Positions 55,011-62,795 of a DNA stretch of 64,000 bases are shown here, piece after piece. Source of the stretch: Flavobacterium noncentrifugens (GTDB taxonomy: Bacteria > Bacteroidota > Bacteroidia > Flavobacteriales > Flavobacteriaceae); NCBI RefSeq assembly GCF_900100375.1, contig NZ_FNEZ01000007.1, forward strand, positions 156,968-220,967, in the 5' to 3' direction. Positions within the stretch are counted from its first letter, which is position 1. Every line of letters begins with the position of its first letter. The notes under the pieces are model-generated. The model was not told where the DNA came from. It ran no database searches and saw only the letters and a program-made list of their open reading frames with translations. Both the position numbers and the translations under genes were made by a program.

Positions 55011-55025
55011 AGGCCAAACGTTAGC
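55011..55025 (+). other. Isolated right core of an attC-like site
   Basis: GGCCAAACGTTAGCG has the AACGTT core of the other sites but no matching stem to its left. The junction lies after G55020. GTTAGCGGA (55020-55028) is the exact reverse complement of TCCGCTAAC at 56603-56611, so it marks the true start of the next cassette. Confidence 0.6.
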
Positions 55026-55072
55026 GGAAATGCCCGAGCGACAAGAAAAAAAAAGAAAATCAAAAACAAAAA

Positions 55073-56590
55073 ATGACAAAACAGAATAAACTAATAATCG
55101 CAATTTTTTGCATAATAAAATTTACACTTCATTTAATTGCAGATTATCATTCAGGGTTTCAAGGTGACGAATTATTACATATTGAAACTGGAAATCATTT
55201 AGCTATTGGTTATATGGAATTTCCACCATTAATTGGAGTTTTAGCATATGTTCAAAATCTTTTTAATTCCAATTCTGTATATATTCACCATCTATTTTCT
55301 CATATCTCTTGCATTTTAATAATTATTTATGTTGGAAAAATCACATTAGAATTAGGCGGTAAAAACAAAGCGTTATTTCTAACTTTATTATGCATAGTCA
55401 TTGCTCCAGCATTTGGACGTTCACAACAACTTTTTCAACCTGTTATTTTTGGACAACTATTTTGGGTTTTGGGTTTTTACCAATTAGTTCGATTTACAAA
55501 ATATCTTGACAAAAAATATTTAACCTATTTAGCCATTTTTTCAGTAATTGGTTTTTTATTCAAATATGATGTACTTTTTTTTATTTTCGGTATATCGTCA
55601 TTATTATTCTTTAAAAGAACAAGAGAAACATTATTAAAACAAAATGTTAGATTACATATTTTGCTTGCTTTTATAATAATTCTGCCAAATATTTATTGGC
55701 AATACATGACTGATTATCCTGTATTTCAAATGTTTAGTAGATTATACGAAACACAACTGGATAAAATTTCGAGAATTGATAATTTGAAAAATTTAATTCT
55801 TGCTTCCAATCCAATTTCGCTTATTTTGATTTTACCTGCATTAATTTATATTTTCAAATCTAACAAAGCCGAACTTTATAAACCATTAGCATTTTCAATT
55901 ACTTTATCCTTCCTTTTATTGATATCCAGTAACGGAAAATCGTATTATTTCTTTCCTATCATTTTAACAATCTTGCCCTTTGGAGCAATATTTTGGGAAC
56001 AAAAAGTAATTCAAAATCATAAATGGGTTATGTTTCCAATAACATTTCTTTTATTTTTAGGCTCTATATTAATTTCATTCGGAATGCCAGTTTATACTTT
56101 CAACCATTATTTACATTCCATTTACAAATTTGAAAAGAAAGATATTGATGGCGGAAAATATGGTGTAAAATATGATGAGTATTATACTAAAGAAAAATGG
56201 AAAAAAACAATGAGTGAATTAAAAAAAGTTTTTGATAGTTTGCCAGAAAATGAAAAGCAAAATTGTAAAATTTGGGGCAAACATTATGCTCAAGCTGGAG
56301 CAGTTAATCTATTTGGGAAAGAATACAACTTGCCAAAAGCATTTTCATATCACGGAAGTTATTATAGTTGGACACCAAGTGGAGGAATGCCAAATACTGT
56401 AATTGCATTAAGCTATCAAGTTGGTGATTTTTTCAATCCATATTTTGAAAAAGTAACTCTTGTTAAGAGTATTTATAATCCATATGCAGACAATGAAGAA
56501 GAATTGTATCAGAGAATATACATTTGCAAAAAGCCAAAACAGAATTTTGAAAAAATGAAAGATTTATTTAAACATAGAATATTTGAATAA
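55073..56590 (+). CDS. Membrane glycosyltransferase, GT39/ArnT-like
   Basis: A 505-aa integral membrane protein with about ten hydrophobic helices in the first 350 residues and a soluble C-terminal part. The first periplasmic loop reads HSGFQGDELLHIETG followed by YMEFPPLIG, the acidic pattern of PMT_2/ArnT-type enzymes that use polyprenyl-phosphate sugars. It would glycosylate lipid or protein on the periplasmic side; donor and acceptor are unknown. Codons are very AT-rich compared with the core genome. It is the only gene of its cassette. Confidence 0.85.
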   Translation: MTKQNKLIIAIFCIIKFTLHLIADYHSGFQGDELLHIETGNHLAIGYMEFPPLIGVLAYVQNLFNSNSVYIHHLFSHISCILIIIYVGKITLELGGKNKALFLTLLCIVIAPAFGRSQQLFQPVIFGQLFWVLGFYQLVRFTKYLDKKYLTYLAIFSVIGFLFKYDVLFFIFGISSLLFFKRTRETLLKQNVRLHILLAFIIILPNIYWQYMTDYPVFQMFSRLYETQLDKISRIDNLKNLILASNPISLILILPALIYIFKSNKAELYKPLAFSITLSFLLLISSNGKSYYFFPIILTILPFGAIFWEQKVIQNHKWVMFPITFLLFLGSILISFGMPVYTFNHYLHSIYKFEKKDIDGGKYGVKYDEYYTKEKWKKTMSELKKVFDSLPENEKQNCKIWGKHYAQAGAVNLFGKEYNLPKAFSYHGSYYSWTPSGGMPNTVIALSYQVGDFFNPYFEKVTLVKSIYNPYADNEEELYQRIYICKKPKQNFEKMKDLFKHRIFE

Positions 56591-56602
56591 ATAAAGGCAC
56601 TA

Positions 56603-56738
56603 TCCGCTAACAACGGCTAAGCGAATCGGCTGGTTTTGTGTAAATTGAAACAGTTTTCTCCATAACTTCGTTTCCGTTCAGCAGGGAATACGCTGCTAAT
56701 AATTTCGCAGAATTCGCTTAGCCGCAAAACTTTATGTT
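56603..56738 (+). repeat. attC-like site 6
   Basis: TCCGCTAAC (56603-56611) is complementary to the start of its cassette at 55020. The stem GGCTAAGCGAAT (56615-56626) pairs perfectly with ATTCGCTTAGCC (56712-56723). The centre lacks the TTCACGAAG block of sites 1-4 and instead resembles the remaining half of site 5, so there are two subtypes. The right core reads AAAACTTTATG, with G of the usual AACGTT changed to T. Confidence 0.75.
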
Positions 56739-56776
56739 ACGCCCTAAACCAAACTTCTATCAAAAAAGAAAGCCCA

Positions 56777-57592
56777 ATGAATTACCAAACATTTAAACCA
56801 AATCAAGACTTGGCTACACTTGTTAAATGTTATTGGACATTGGAAAGCCCGAAAGAAGAAACACCAGAAAAGCAAAACATTGTTCCTGACGGTTGTATGG
56901 AAATGATTTTTCATTATGGCGATTTATACCGGCAATATACTGCAAACGGGGAAAGCATTATCCAGCCAAAATGTTTTGTAATCGGACAACTGACCCGGCC
57001 ACTCGAAATAGAACCAACAGGAGAAACAGGGATTTTTTCCGTTCGCTTTCATCCCAACGGATTTTTGCCTTTTGCAACCGTTCCGATAAAAGAAATCGAA
57101 AACACAGCCGTATCATTAGAAAAACTGTTTGGGACGGACGGACAGGAAATCGAAAAACAGATTTTAACCGCTAATATAACTTTAGAAAGGATAAAACTTA
57201 TTGAAAGATTTTTATTAAGCCATTTAACTGATTGCGAAACCGTTGACCGCATTGTAAAATCAACCGTTGAAACCATATTGACAGCTAACGGACAACTTTC
57301 TGTTGCCGAACTTTCCAAACAATCGAATACCAACCGGAGACAATTGGAACGTAAATTTTCATCAACAATTGGTTTAAGCCCGAAACAGCTTTCAAAAACC
57401 ATACGACTGCAAGCCACACTTAAAATGTTGCTGAACAAAAAATTTACAAGCCTTACCGCTTTGGCCTACGAAAACGAATTTTACGACCAGGCACATTTCA
57501 TCAAAGACTTCATAGAGTTAACCGGATTTACACCAAAAGAATTTTACAGAAATAACCTGAAAATGTCTTCGCTATTTTACGGAACAGATTAG
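56777..57592 (+). CDS. AraC-family transcriptional regulator with DUF6597-like N-terminus
   Basis: A 271-aa regulator. The N-terminal half (PNQDLATLVKCYWTLES, NIVPDGCMEMIFHYG, FSVRFHPNGF) is the DUF6597-like sensor common in Bacteroidota, and the C-terminal 100 residues form the AraC double helix-turn-helix (VAELSKQSNTNRRQLERKF; FYDQAHFIKDFIELTGFTPKEF). It is followed 70 bp later by the DUF6265 gene. Target genes are unknown. It lies directly after the degenerate core of site 6 and may belong to a last, decayed cassette. Confidence 0.9.
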   Translation: MNYQTFKPNQDLATLVKCYWTLESPKEETPEKQNIVPDGCMEMIFHYGDLYRQYTANGESIIQPKCFVIGQLTRPLEIEPTGETGIFSVRFHPNGFLPFATVPIKEIENTAVSLEKLFGTDGQEIEKQILTANITLERIKLIERFLLSHLTDCETVDRIVKSTVETILTANGQLSVAELSKQSNTNRRQLERKFSSTIGLSPKQLSKTIRLQATLKMLLNKKFTSLTALAYENEFYDQAHFIKDFIELTGFTPKEFYRNNLKMSSLFYGTD

Positions 57593-57662
57593 CCTTGTCG
57601 CATTTTTACAATTTTAAGTTTCGAACATATTAGAACTTTGCAACCTAACGTAAAATAATTGA

Positions 57663-58142
57663 ATGGAAACAGGTAATAAACTTTTAATTGCTATGGTCAG
57701 CTTGATCATTCTTTGTGCTTGGACAACAAAGCAGACGAATGACATCAAAAAAGCGGAATGGCTTATCGGAACTTGGGAAAACAAAACCCCAAAAGGAAAT
57801 ATCTATGAAACCTGGAGTAAAGCCAGCAACGATGAACTTATAGGAAAAAGCTACATCGTCAAACAAAAAGACACGATTATTTTTGAAAACATAAGATTAA
57901 TTCAGGACAAAGCAGGATTCTTTTATATCCCAACCGTTAAAAATCAAAATGGCGGTTTGCCCGTTCGCTTTGAAGCAACAACAATTTCAGCAACACAATT
58001 GGTTTTTGAAAATCCGCAACACGACTTTCCAAAAACCATTTCTTACACAAAAATCAGTAGTGACTCTTTATTGGCTGAAATTTCAGGAACGAAAAACGAA
58101 CAAGAACGCAAACAAACCTTTTCGATGAAACGACTGAAATAA
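57663..58142 (+). CDS. DUF6265-like exported protein
   Basis: A 159-aa protein with an N-terminal hydrophobic signal segment (LLIAMVSLIILCAW, possibly a lipoprotein signal with Cys18). The mature part (AEWLIGTWENKTPKG, ETWSKASNDELIGKSY, FENPQHDFPKTISY) matches the lipocalin-like DUF6265 pattern seen in Bacteroidota. No function is known. The AraC gene 70 bp upstream probably forms a unit with it. A terminator follows at 58181-58210. Confidence 0.82.
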   Translation: METGNKLLIAMVSLIILCAWTTKQTNDIKKAEWLIGTWENKTPKGNIYETWSKASNDELIGKSYIVKQKDTIIFENIRLIQDKAGFFYIPTVKNQNGGLPVRFEATTISATQLVFENPQHDFPKTISYTKISSDSLLAEISGTKNEQERKQTFSMKRLK

Positions 58143-58180
58143 AAGGGCGGTCGCATAACTGTGCGTACATGAAATACAAA

Positions 58181-58210
58181 GCCTGTTTCATTTTGAAACA
58201 GGCTTCATAT
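58181..58210 (+). terminator. Terminator after the DUF6265-like gene
   Basis: GCCTGTTTC-ATTTT-GAAACAGGC, a perfect 9-bp stem followed by an AT-rich tract. Just before it, 58145-58159 contains a weak complement of the sequence following site 6. Confidence 0.8.
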
Positions 58211-58337
58211 TTTTGCAATCCGAAAAAGATTACCAATGAAACCAGATTGTTTCTTTTAAAATGCAGATTCCATAATGCTTAACTGCTCGGCAAGACTTTT
58301 TTTTCCGCTGTGATGATTTAATTTGTGCGATAAAGGC

Positions 58338-58345
58338 TACCTTTG
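58338..58345 (+). promoter_or_regulatory. -7 element of the TPR histidine kinase gene
   Basis: TACCTTTG fits TAnnTTTG and lies 31 bp upstream of the ATG at 58377. Confidence 0.5.
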
Positions 58346-58376
58346 AAACGTAACAGTACCGCAACCAAATCGTTAG

Positions 58377-60269
58377 ATGACAGGAAAGAGAATGAAAATA
58401 ATCTGGTGGAGCACCATTGTGGCCAGCGTGTTGCTGCCCGCCTGTGTTTGGTCACAGGCCGTAGAGATTAGAAAATTGCAGCATGAATTGAAACAGGCTC
58501 CGGACAGCGCAGCTTATGTGAAAAAGTTGAATCGCATGTCGATGCTGATGCACCTGAAAGACCCTGACAGCGCTTTCATATATGCGCTGCGGTCTAAAAA
58601 CATTACAGCCCGGCTGAAAGATTTGCAGGGCGATGCAGACGCGACAAATGTTATGGCCATTGCCCTGGCAGTTAAAGGGATGCAACATGATGCCATGAAC
58701 CTTTTCAAACAAGCATTGGCCAAATACAAGCGCCTCGATGACGCTTCAAACATGGTGCAGGTTTATATGAATATGTCTGTTTTATTTTCAAGTTTAGAGC
58801 AGACTCAGAATATGCTGGAATATTCACGCCGGGCAATGAAGCTGGGTAAAAAAATTACGAATGACAGTATTTTAAGCCTTGTTTATTCCAATTACGCAAT
58901 GCTGAATGACAAAATGCCGGCGGACAGTTTGCTTTTTTACCTGAGCAAATCTAACGCGATTGCGCAGCGGTATAAAGATTCGCGGGTGTTGCTGGTAAAC
59001 CGTCAGATCGAAGCGTCTAAACTGATGGCCGGCACAGCAAAAAAAGAGGCATTGCCTGTTTTTATGCAGGTACTGGAGCAGTCAAAACGCCTGGGTATTG
59101 AATATGCCGAAATTTCTGCACACCAGGCGCTTGCCGAATACTATCGCGACAATCCGGCAACGGCTTTACAGCACAGCGAACAGGCATTGTCGGTTGCAAA
59201 CAGCAACGGCTATTCTTACCTGACACCGTTGATCCTGGAAGACATCATGCATTATTCCAAACTTGCGGGCGATGAAAAAAAAGAGCTTGAAACTGCCCGG
59301 CAACTGGTGGAAGCGGTAAAAATGCAGCAACATCAGACCGAACTTTTCCTGCACGATTATTTACATTTCGACGACCTGCAGCGGGAAAACAAATTATTGG
59401 AGGACAACTCCAAAGCCGATAATAAGCGCATACTGCTTCTTTTGGTTTTTTCCGCACTATCCGCCCTTTTTACCATCGCGATGGTGTGGCTGTACCGAAA
59501 AACCCGTAAAGTATCCATGAAAAAAAGCACGATGAACCGTGCCATCAGGAGAAAAAACGAAAAGTTCGAACAGAGCGATCATTTCAAGAACAGGCTTGTC
59601 TCCATCCTTGCCCACGACTTTCGGTCACCATTGATTTCCACAATCTCTGTTGTCGAAATCTTAAGTGCGCATCCTGATCTTTCTGCTGAGGAAATGGATG
59701 CTTTTTATGCCAGGATTAAAAACGATGTAAGCAAGATCCTCGACAGGTTCGACCTCACCTTGCAGTGGATCCGGCAACAGCTTAAAGGCTACACACTGCA
59801 ATTGGTTACTTTGCAGCCGCGGCAGCTTTTCGATGATGCGGCGCAGAATTTTGCCTCCCAGTTACAAAAAGCGCAGCTCAAATTTATAAATAACATTCCA
59901 CCGGACCTGACTATTGTCTCGGACAAAGAAATGTTGCAATTCATCAATCGGAATTTGCTGTCAAACGCTATCAAATACTCGCCCGTTGGCGGAAAGATAA
60001 CGATAGGATTTCAATTGCAAAATGACAAAATATCGATCGAAGTATCCGATGAAGGCAAAGGCTTGGATGAAAAAAGTTTCCAAAATCTCTTCTCAGTTGG
60101 TGATTACTCCGGCTCCACGAAAGAAGGTGCCGGAATTGCACTTTCAATGTGCCAGGATTTCATTACGAAACTTGGGGGCGAAATTACAGCAGCAAACAAC
60201 AGTTCCGGAGGCGCCACTTTTACTTATTCGCTGCCAATGGAACCTGCAAAAGTAATGAGCAGGCCATAA
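58377..60269 (+). CDS. TPR-containing membrane sensor histidine kinase
   Basis: A 630-aa kinase. A signal peptide (ending VWSQA; a second ATG at 58392 would also serve) exports a TPR-rich sensor of about 310 residues, with repeats around YVKKLNRMSMLMHL, DATNVMAIALAV and LEYSRRAMKLG. A single TM helix lies at about residues 352-372. HisKA contains His413 in LAHDFRSPLIS, and HATPase_c shows the N box NLLSNAIKYS, DEGKGL and GAGIALSMC. The layout is the usual Bacteroidota TPR-type sensor, in which the periplasmic TPR part detects an unknown signal. The receiver-like protein at 60931 is not adjacent and runs the other way. Confidence 0.92.
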   Translation: MTGKRMKIIWWSTIVASVLLPACVWSQAVEIRKLQHELKQAPDSAAYVKKLNRMSMLMHLKDPDSAFIYALRSKNITARLKDLQGDADATNVMAIALAVKGMQHDAMNLFKQALAKYKRLDDASNMVQVYMNMSVLFSSLEQTQNMLEYSRRAMKLGKKITNDSILSLVYSNYAMLNDKMPADSLLFYLSKSNAIAQRYKDSRVLLVNRQIEASKLMAGTAKKEALPVFMQVLEQSKRLGIEYAEISAHQALAEYYRDNPATALQHSEQALSVANSNGYSYLTPLILEDIMHYSKLAGDEKKELETARQLVEAVKMQQHQTELFLHDYLHFDDLQRENKLLEDNSKADNKRILLLLVFSALSALFTIAMVWLYRKTRKVSMKKSTMNRAIRRKNEKFEQSDHFKNRLVSILAHDFRSPLISTISVVEILSAHPDLSAEEMDAFYARIKNDVSKILDRFDLTLQWIRQQLKGYTLQLVTLQPRQLFDDAAQNFASQLQKAQLKFINNIPPDLTIVSDKEMLQFINRNLLSNAIKYSPVGGKITIGFQLQNDKISIEVSDEGKGLDEKSFQNLFSVGDYSGSTKEGAGIALSMCQDFITKLGGEITAANNSSGGATFTYSLPMEPAKVMSRP

Positions 60270-60469
60270 CGTTAACCCCGTTTTTCCCGCCGAATGCGAA
60301 TGATTCGTTATTAACTGCTGACGGCCTTTATCCCAACCATACGAAAAATTACCCTGAGAGCACCTTCGGTTCAATAGTGCACACACAGCGATACGGCAAG
60401 TACCATTGTGATTACCTGCAAGCGCTGCTGTCCCATAGCCCGGTCTATTTTAAGCAATCGATCGTTTGT

Positions 60470-60772
60470 TCAGAAATACTCGGGATGTTGGTAAAAACTT
60501 AGGCTTTCATTGATTTCGTTACGGTAACTGTACAAATCCGTCAGATCCGAAATCCGGCTGCGCGATTCGACCTTTTTTTTTCCAACGATGCCAAGATACT
60601 GCCTCCGCTTGTTATTTAGGTATAATCTGCAAATCGTCCGGTATCTGTCTCCGTCAAGAAATACGGCAATATACCCTTTCAGTCTTTGGCAGCAAATTTT
60701 TTTGGGATCAATGCGCGGCGCGAGGATGTCGCTGATAATTTGGGTGGCGATTTGTGCCTCTTGTTCTTCCAT
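60470..60772 (-). CDS. Short protein resembling the C-terminal domain of HsdR_N-type restriction-like proteins
   Basis: A 100-aa protein from the ATG at 60772 (the frame opens 9 bp upstream). ISDILAPRIDPKKI, GYIAVFLDGDRYRTICRLYLN and ISDLTDLYSYRNEI resemble the end of longer Bacteroidota proteins whose N-terminal part is a type I restriction R-like nuclease domain (family memory, not searched). Here only that tail exists, so it may be a stand-alone variant or a fragment. The 200 bp between it and the kinase hold no further gene that I can support. Confidence 0.5.
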   Translation of the reverse strand: MEEQEAQIATQIISDILAPRIDPKKICCQRLKGYIAVFLDGDRYRTICRLYLNNKRRQYLGIVGKKKVESRSRISDLTDLYSYRNEINESLSFYQHPEYF

Positions 60773-60930
60773 AGTGATCATTTGTAGGGTTAATCATAAT
60801 AGTTCGAATCGTCAAGTATATAAATATAAAAAAAGTTTTCAAATTTTAGGCTTCAAATCCACTGTTTGTAATACGGCAAATTAGCGCTTACAATCCTTCA
60901 ACTGCCCTTTAGAAAATCATACATCCCAAA

Positions 60931-61416
60931 TCAGGCAGTAATTTTGTTTTTTAAACTGTATATAAATTCTTTTTTGTCCCGCTTGCGCGTGGGCCAGTCT
61001 AATTTTACAAGGCACTCAAGAAGCAGTGCAAATTCCTGCAATGAATCAGGTTGAACGGTATAGAAATCAGCGCCTAAAAGCCAACATGTTTCCTGGGTCC
61101 GGTAGTCGTTAATTTTAGACAGTACCACAATAGGTATTTTAAAAAATAATTTGCTTTTTTTAAGGAACTGGATGATCTGATACCCGGTAAAATTAGAGTA
61201 GTAACAGTCAACAAAGATAATTGTGCCAGGCGGAGGCTGTTGTTTTGAAACCAGGTACTCAGCCGTTAGCGGAGCAGATTTGAAATTTCCTGACATATTA
61301 TCGACCGCCGCCCGAAAATCGCCTTGTGCGACGGCATTGTCAGATGCGTATAACAATGTTATAGGAAGCGGTGCATTAGTAGAACCTTTATACATGATCT
61401 TTGGGGTATTGAACAT
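60931..61416 (-). CDS. Receiver-like (response-regulator fold) protein
   Basis: A 161-aa protein from the ATG at 61416. The fold of a CheY-type receiver is visible: PLPITLLYASDN with one acidic residue near the N-terminus, IIFVDCYYSNFTGYQIIQFL in which the Asp is the likely phosphoacceptor, and IPIVVLSKIND with the conserved Lys after a strand. No output domain follows, so it would act by protein contact. One of the usual two N-terminal acidic residues may be replaced (SDN). Its kinase partner is unknown. Confidence 0.72.
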   Translation of the reverse strand: MFNTPKIMYKGSTNAPLPITLLYASDNAVAQGDFRAAVDNMSGNFKSAPLTAEYLVSKQQPPPGTIIFVDCYYSNFTGYQIIQFLKKSKLFFKIPIVVLSKINDYRTQETCWLLGADFYTVQPDSLQEFALLLECLVKLDWPTRKRDKKEFIYSLKNKITA

Positions 61417-61481
61417 TATAAAAATCGCTTTATAAACATACAATTATAATTCAATAATCATACAGTAAATTCCAAAAAAAA

Positions 61482-61622
61482 ATGAATAATGAGCGGGTAC
61501 GACGGCAGCAAATAATTGATGTATTTAGTATCAGCGATTTAGCTTTTTTGGATGATTTCAACGCCACTGACATGGAAGTAATTTATTATGGTATTACCAA
61601 CTCAGTAATGGTATCATGTTGA
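61482..61622 (+). CDS. Possible small protein (46 aa)
   Basis: An ATG-initiated 46-codon frame beginning NNERVRRQQIIDVFSISD and ending at TGA 61620-61622. It has a plausible amphipathic N-terminus and lies in an otherwise empty 275-bp gap, but nothing recognisable is encoded and no clear promoter or ribosome-binding site was seen. Confidence 0.25.
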   Translation: MNNERVRRQQIIDVFSISDLAFLDDFNATDMEVIYYGITNSVMVSC

Positions 61623-61691
61623 CCGAATTTTGGCCTGATCCATTTTTCAAGATCAAAATGATGCCAATTCCAGCCTCTGAACAGCAGCTGT

Positions 61692-62098
61692 TCACTTTGA
61701 TAAAGGAATTGTCCCTTGGAATTTAAAAAAGTTTACAATGTAGAAATCACTCCCTTTTTCACTCCAGTATTTTTGGAAATAAATACTCTCCCTTGTAAAG
61801 TCATCCAGTATATAATCTGCAATCATGCGTTCTTCCTGAAAAAAGGCATCGAGTGCCGCAATACTGGTACGAAATGCAAAACCGATATAAACGTGCTTTC
61901 GATCCGGGCTTATCGTTTTAGGGGTTTGTACTTCCCCACTCGACCCGATTAATACCACTTCTACAAGTTCAGCTTCAGCGACAAAGCACGGACGTAATCA
62001 GCAAGCTGGCTTTCTACACTTGGCGGGCTAAAATTACTTACGTTTAGCGGCTGGTCGAATTGATACAACAGCATGATGCTGAGCTTCATATTTTTCAT
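61692..62098 (-). pseudogene. Frameshifted small gene
   Basis: From the ATG at 62098 the minus strand encodes MKNMKLSIMLLYQFDQPLNV and continues to ALSLKLNL before a TAG at 61961. In another frame the sequence continues smoothly as VEVVLIGSSGEVQTPK, then KHVYIGFAFRTSIAALDAFF, to a stop at 61692. The second part has only a GTG candidate start and the join LKLNL/VEVVL restores a sensible strand, so a single-base deletion is likely. The intact protein would have about 133 residues. I do not recognise the family. Confidence 0.6.
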
Positions 62099-62102
62099 AC
62101 CC

Positions 62103-62300
62103 TTAAATATCGCGCTGCTCCAGTATCCTGCCGTCAAGGCCATGGATAAATATCACGGCTTTTCCGTATAAGCGTTTCGCCAAACCAACAGCTTCTTTTA
62201 CAACAACATTTTTGTCCGCTCCCGAAATCAAGTCAGCCGGAGCGCTATTGCATTTTGCCGTCCAGCCCTTTACCGTTTTTAAAATGTGTATCTGCTTCAT
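62103..62300 (-). CDS. DUF2188-like small protein
   Basis: A 65-aa protein with the DUF2188 pattern: IHILKTVKGWTAKCN at the start, an EAVGLAKRLYGKA helix and the terminal VIFIHGLDGRILE, which matches the family's HGRDGRI ending. DUF2188 proteins are small and widespread with no known function. It lies 4 bp upstream of the frameshifted gene at 62098, so the two probably form one transcript. Confidence 0.75.
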   Translation of the reverse strand: MKQIHILKTVKGWTAKCNSAPADLISGADKNVVVKEAVGLAKRLYGKAVIFIHGLDGRILEQRDI

Positions 62301-62795
62301 ATTTTGAAAATTAGCATTTAAAAATGTTGCCGGAAAAATTACCCTTAAAGGCGTGTAACTATTAATTCCGAACTGTAAAGTTAGCTACAGCATTTTCAGC
62401 ATACTTACACCACTATTTCGATTCATTGTACAATTTTTGGGAGAACTATTTGATTTTGCGTTTTGCTAAAACCGGTTGCTTCATTATGAAAATCGGATTC
62501 TGTATGCAACACGGGATTAAACAGTCCTTGATTTGGTATCATTTTACCCTCGTTCGCAAAAATCATTTTTTTGCAAATCAAACCAAAAGGAAACCAAAAC
62601 CACATCAAAACAATACCAAACCAAAACACGGCATGGATGCGGCATGGATGTATCATAGCCACGGTACCGCAGCAGTTTGTTTTTTTAAGATTTTTTTGTA
62701 AGTTTGAGTTGTGAAGTATTGGCGGACAGCCAATTGGTATTGCAAATATACATTATCCGACTGAAAAAAGATTATATGCACTTAAATTTTATATC
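62301..62795. other. 495-bp intergenic region
   Basis: The region between divergent genes is AT-rich with long A/T runs. A frame 62426-62701 is open but has unusual composition (Lys, His and Asn rich) and no recognisable features. A direct 10-base repeat (GGCATGGATG at 62630 and again at 62641) lies in it. No RNA gene or clear promoter was identified. Confidence 0.5.

Noticed and set aside
49591..56738. CRISPR array or REP/BIME repeats
   Set aside because: The repeats are 125-140 bp, spaced by whole genes, and show cassette-specific complementary ends, which neither class explains.
60149..60502. Plus-strand frame after the TPR kinase
   Set aside because: It starts inside the kinase gene, has no recognisable features and no supporting signals.
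62630..62650. Direct repeat GGCATGGATG as an insertion duplication
   Set aside because: The copies are separated by a single base, with no element between them; chance or slippage is simpler.
62426..62701. Frame of 91 codons in the intergenic region
   Set aside because: Biased Lys/Asn/His composition, no promoter or RBS, and no recognisable pattern.
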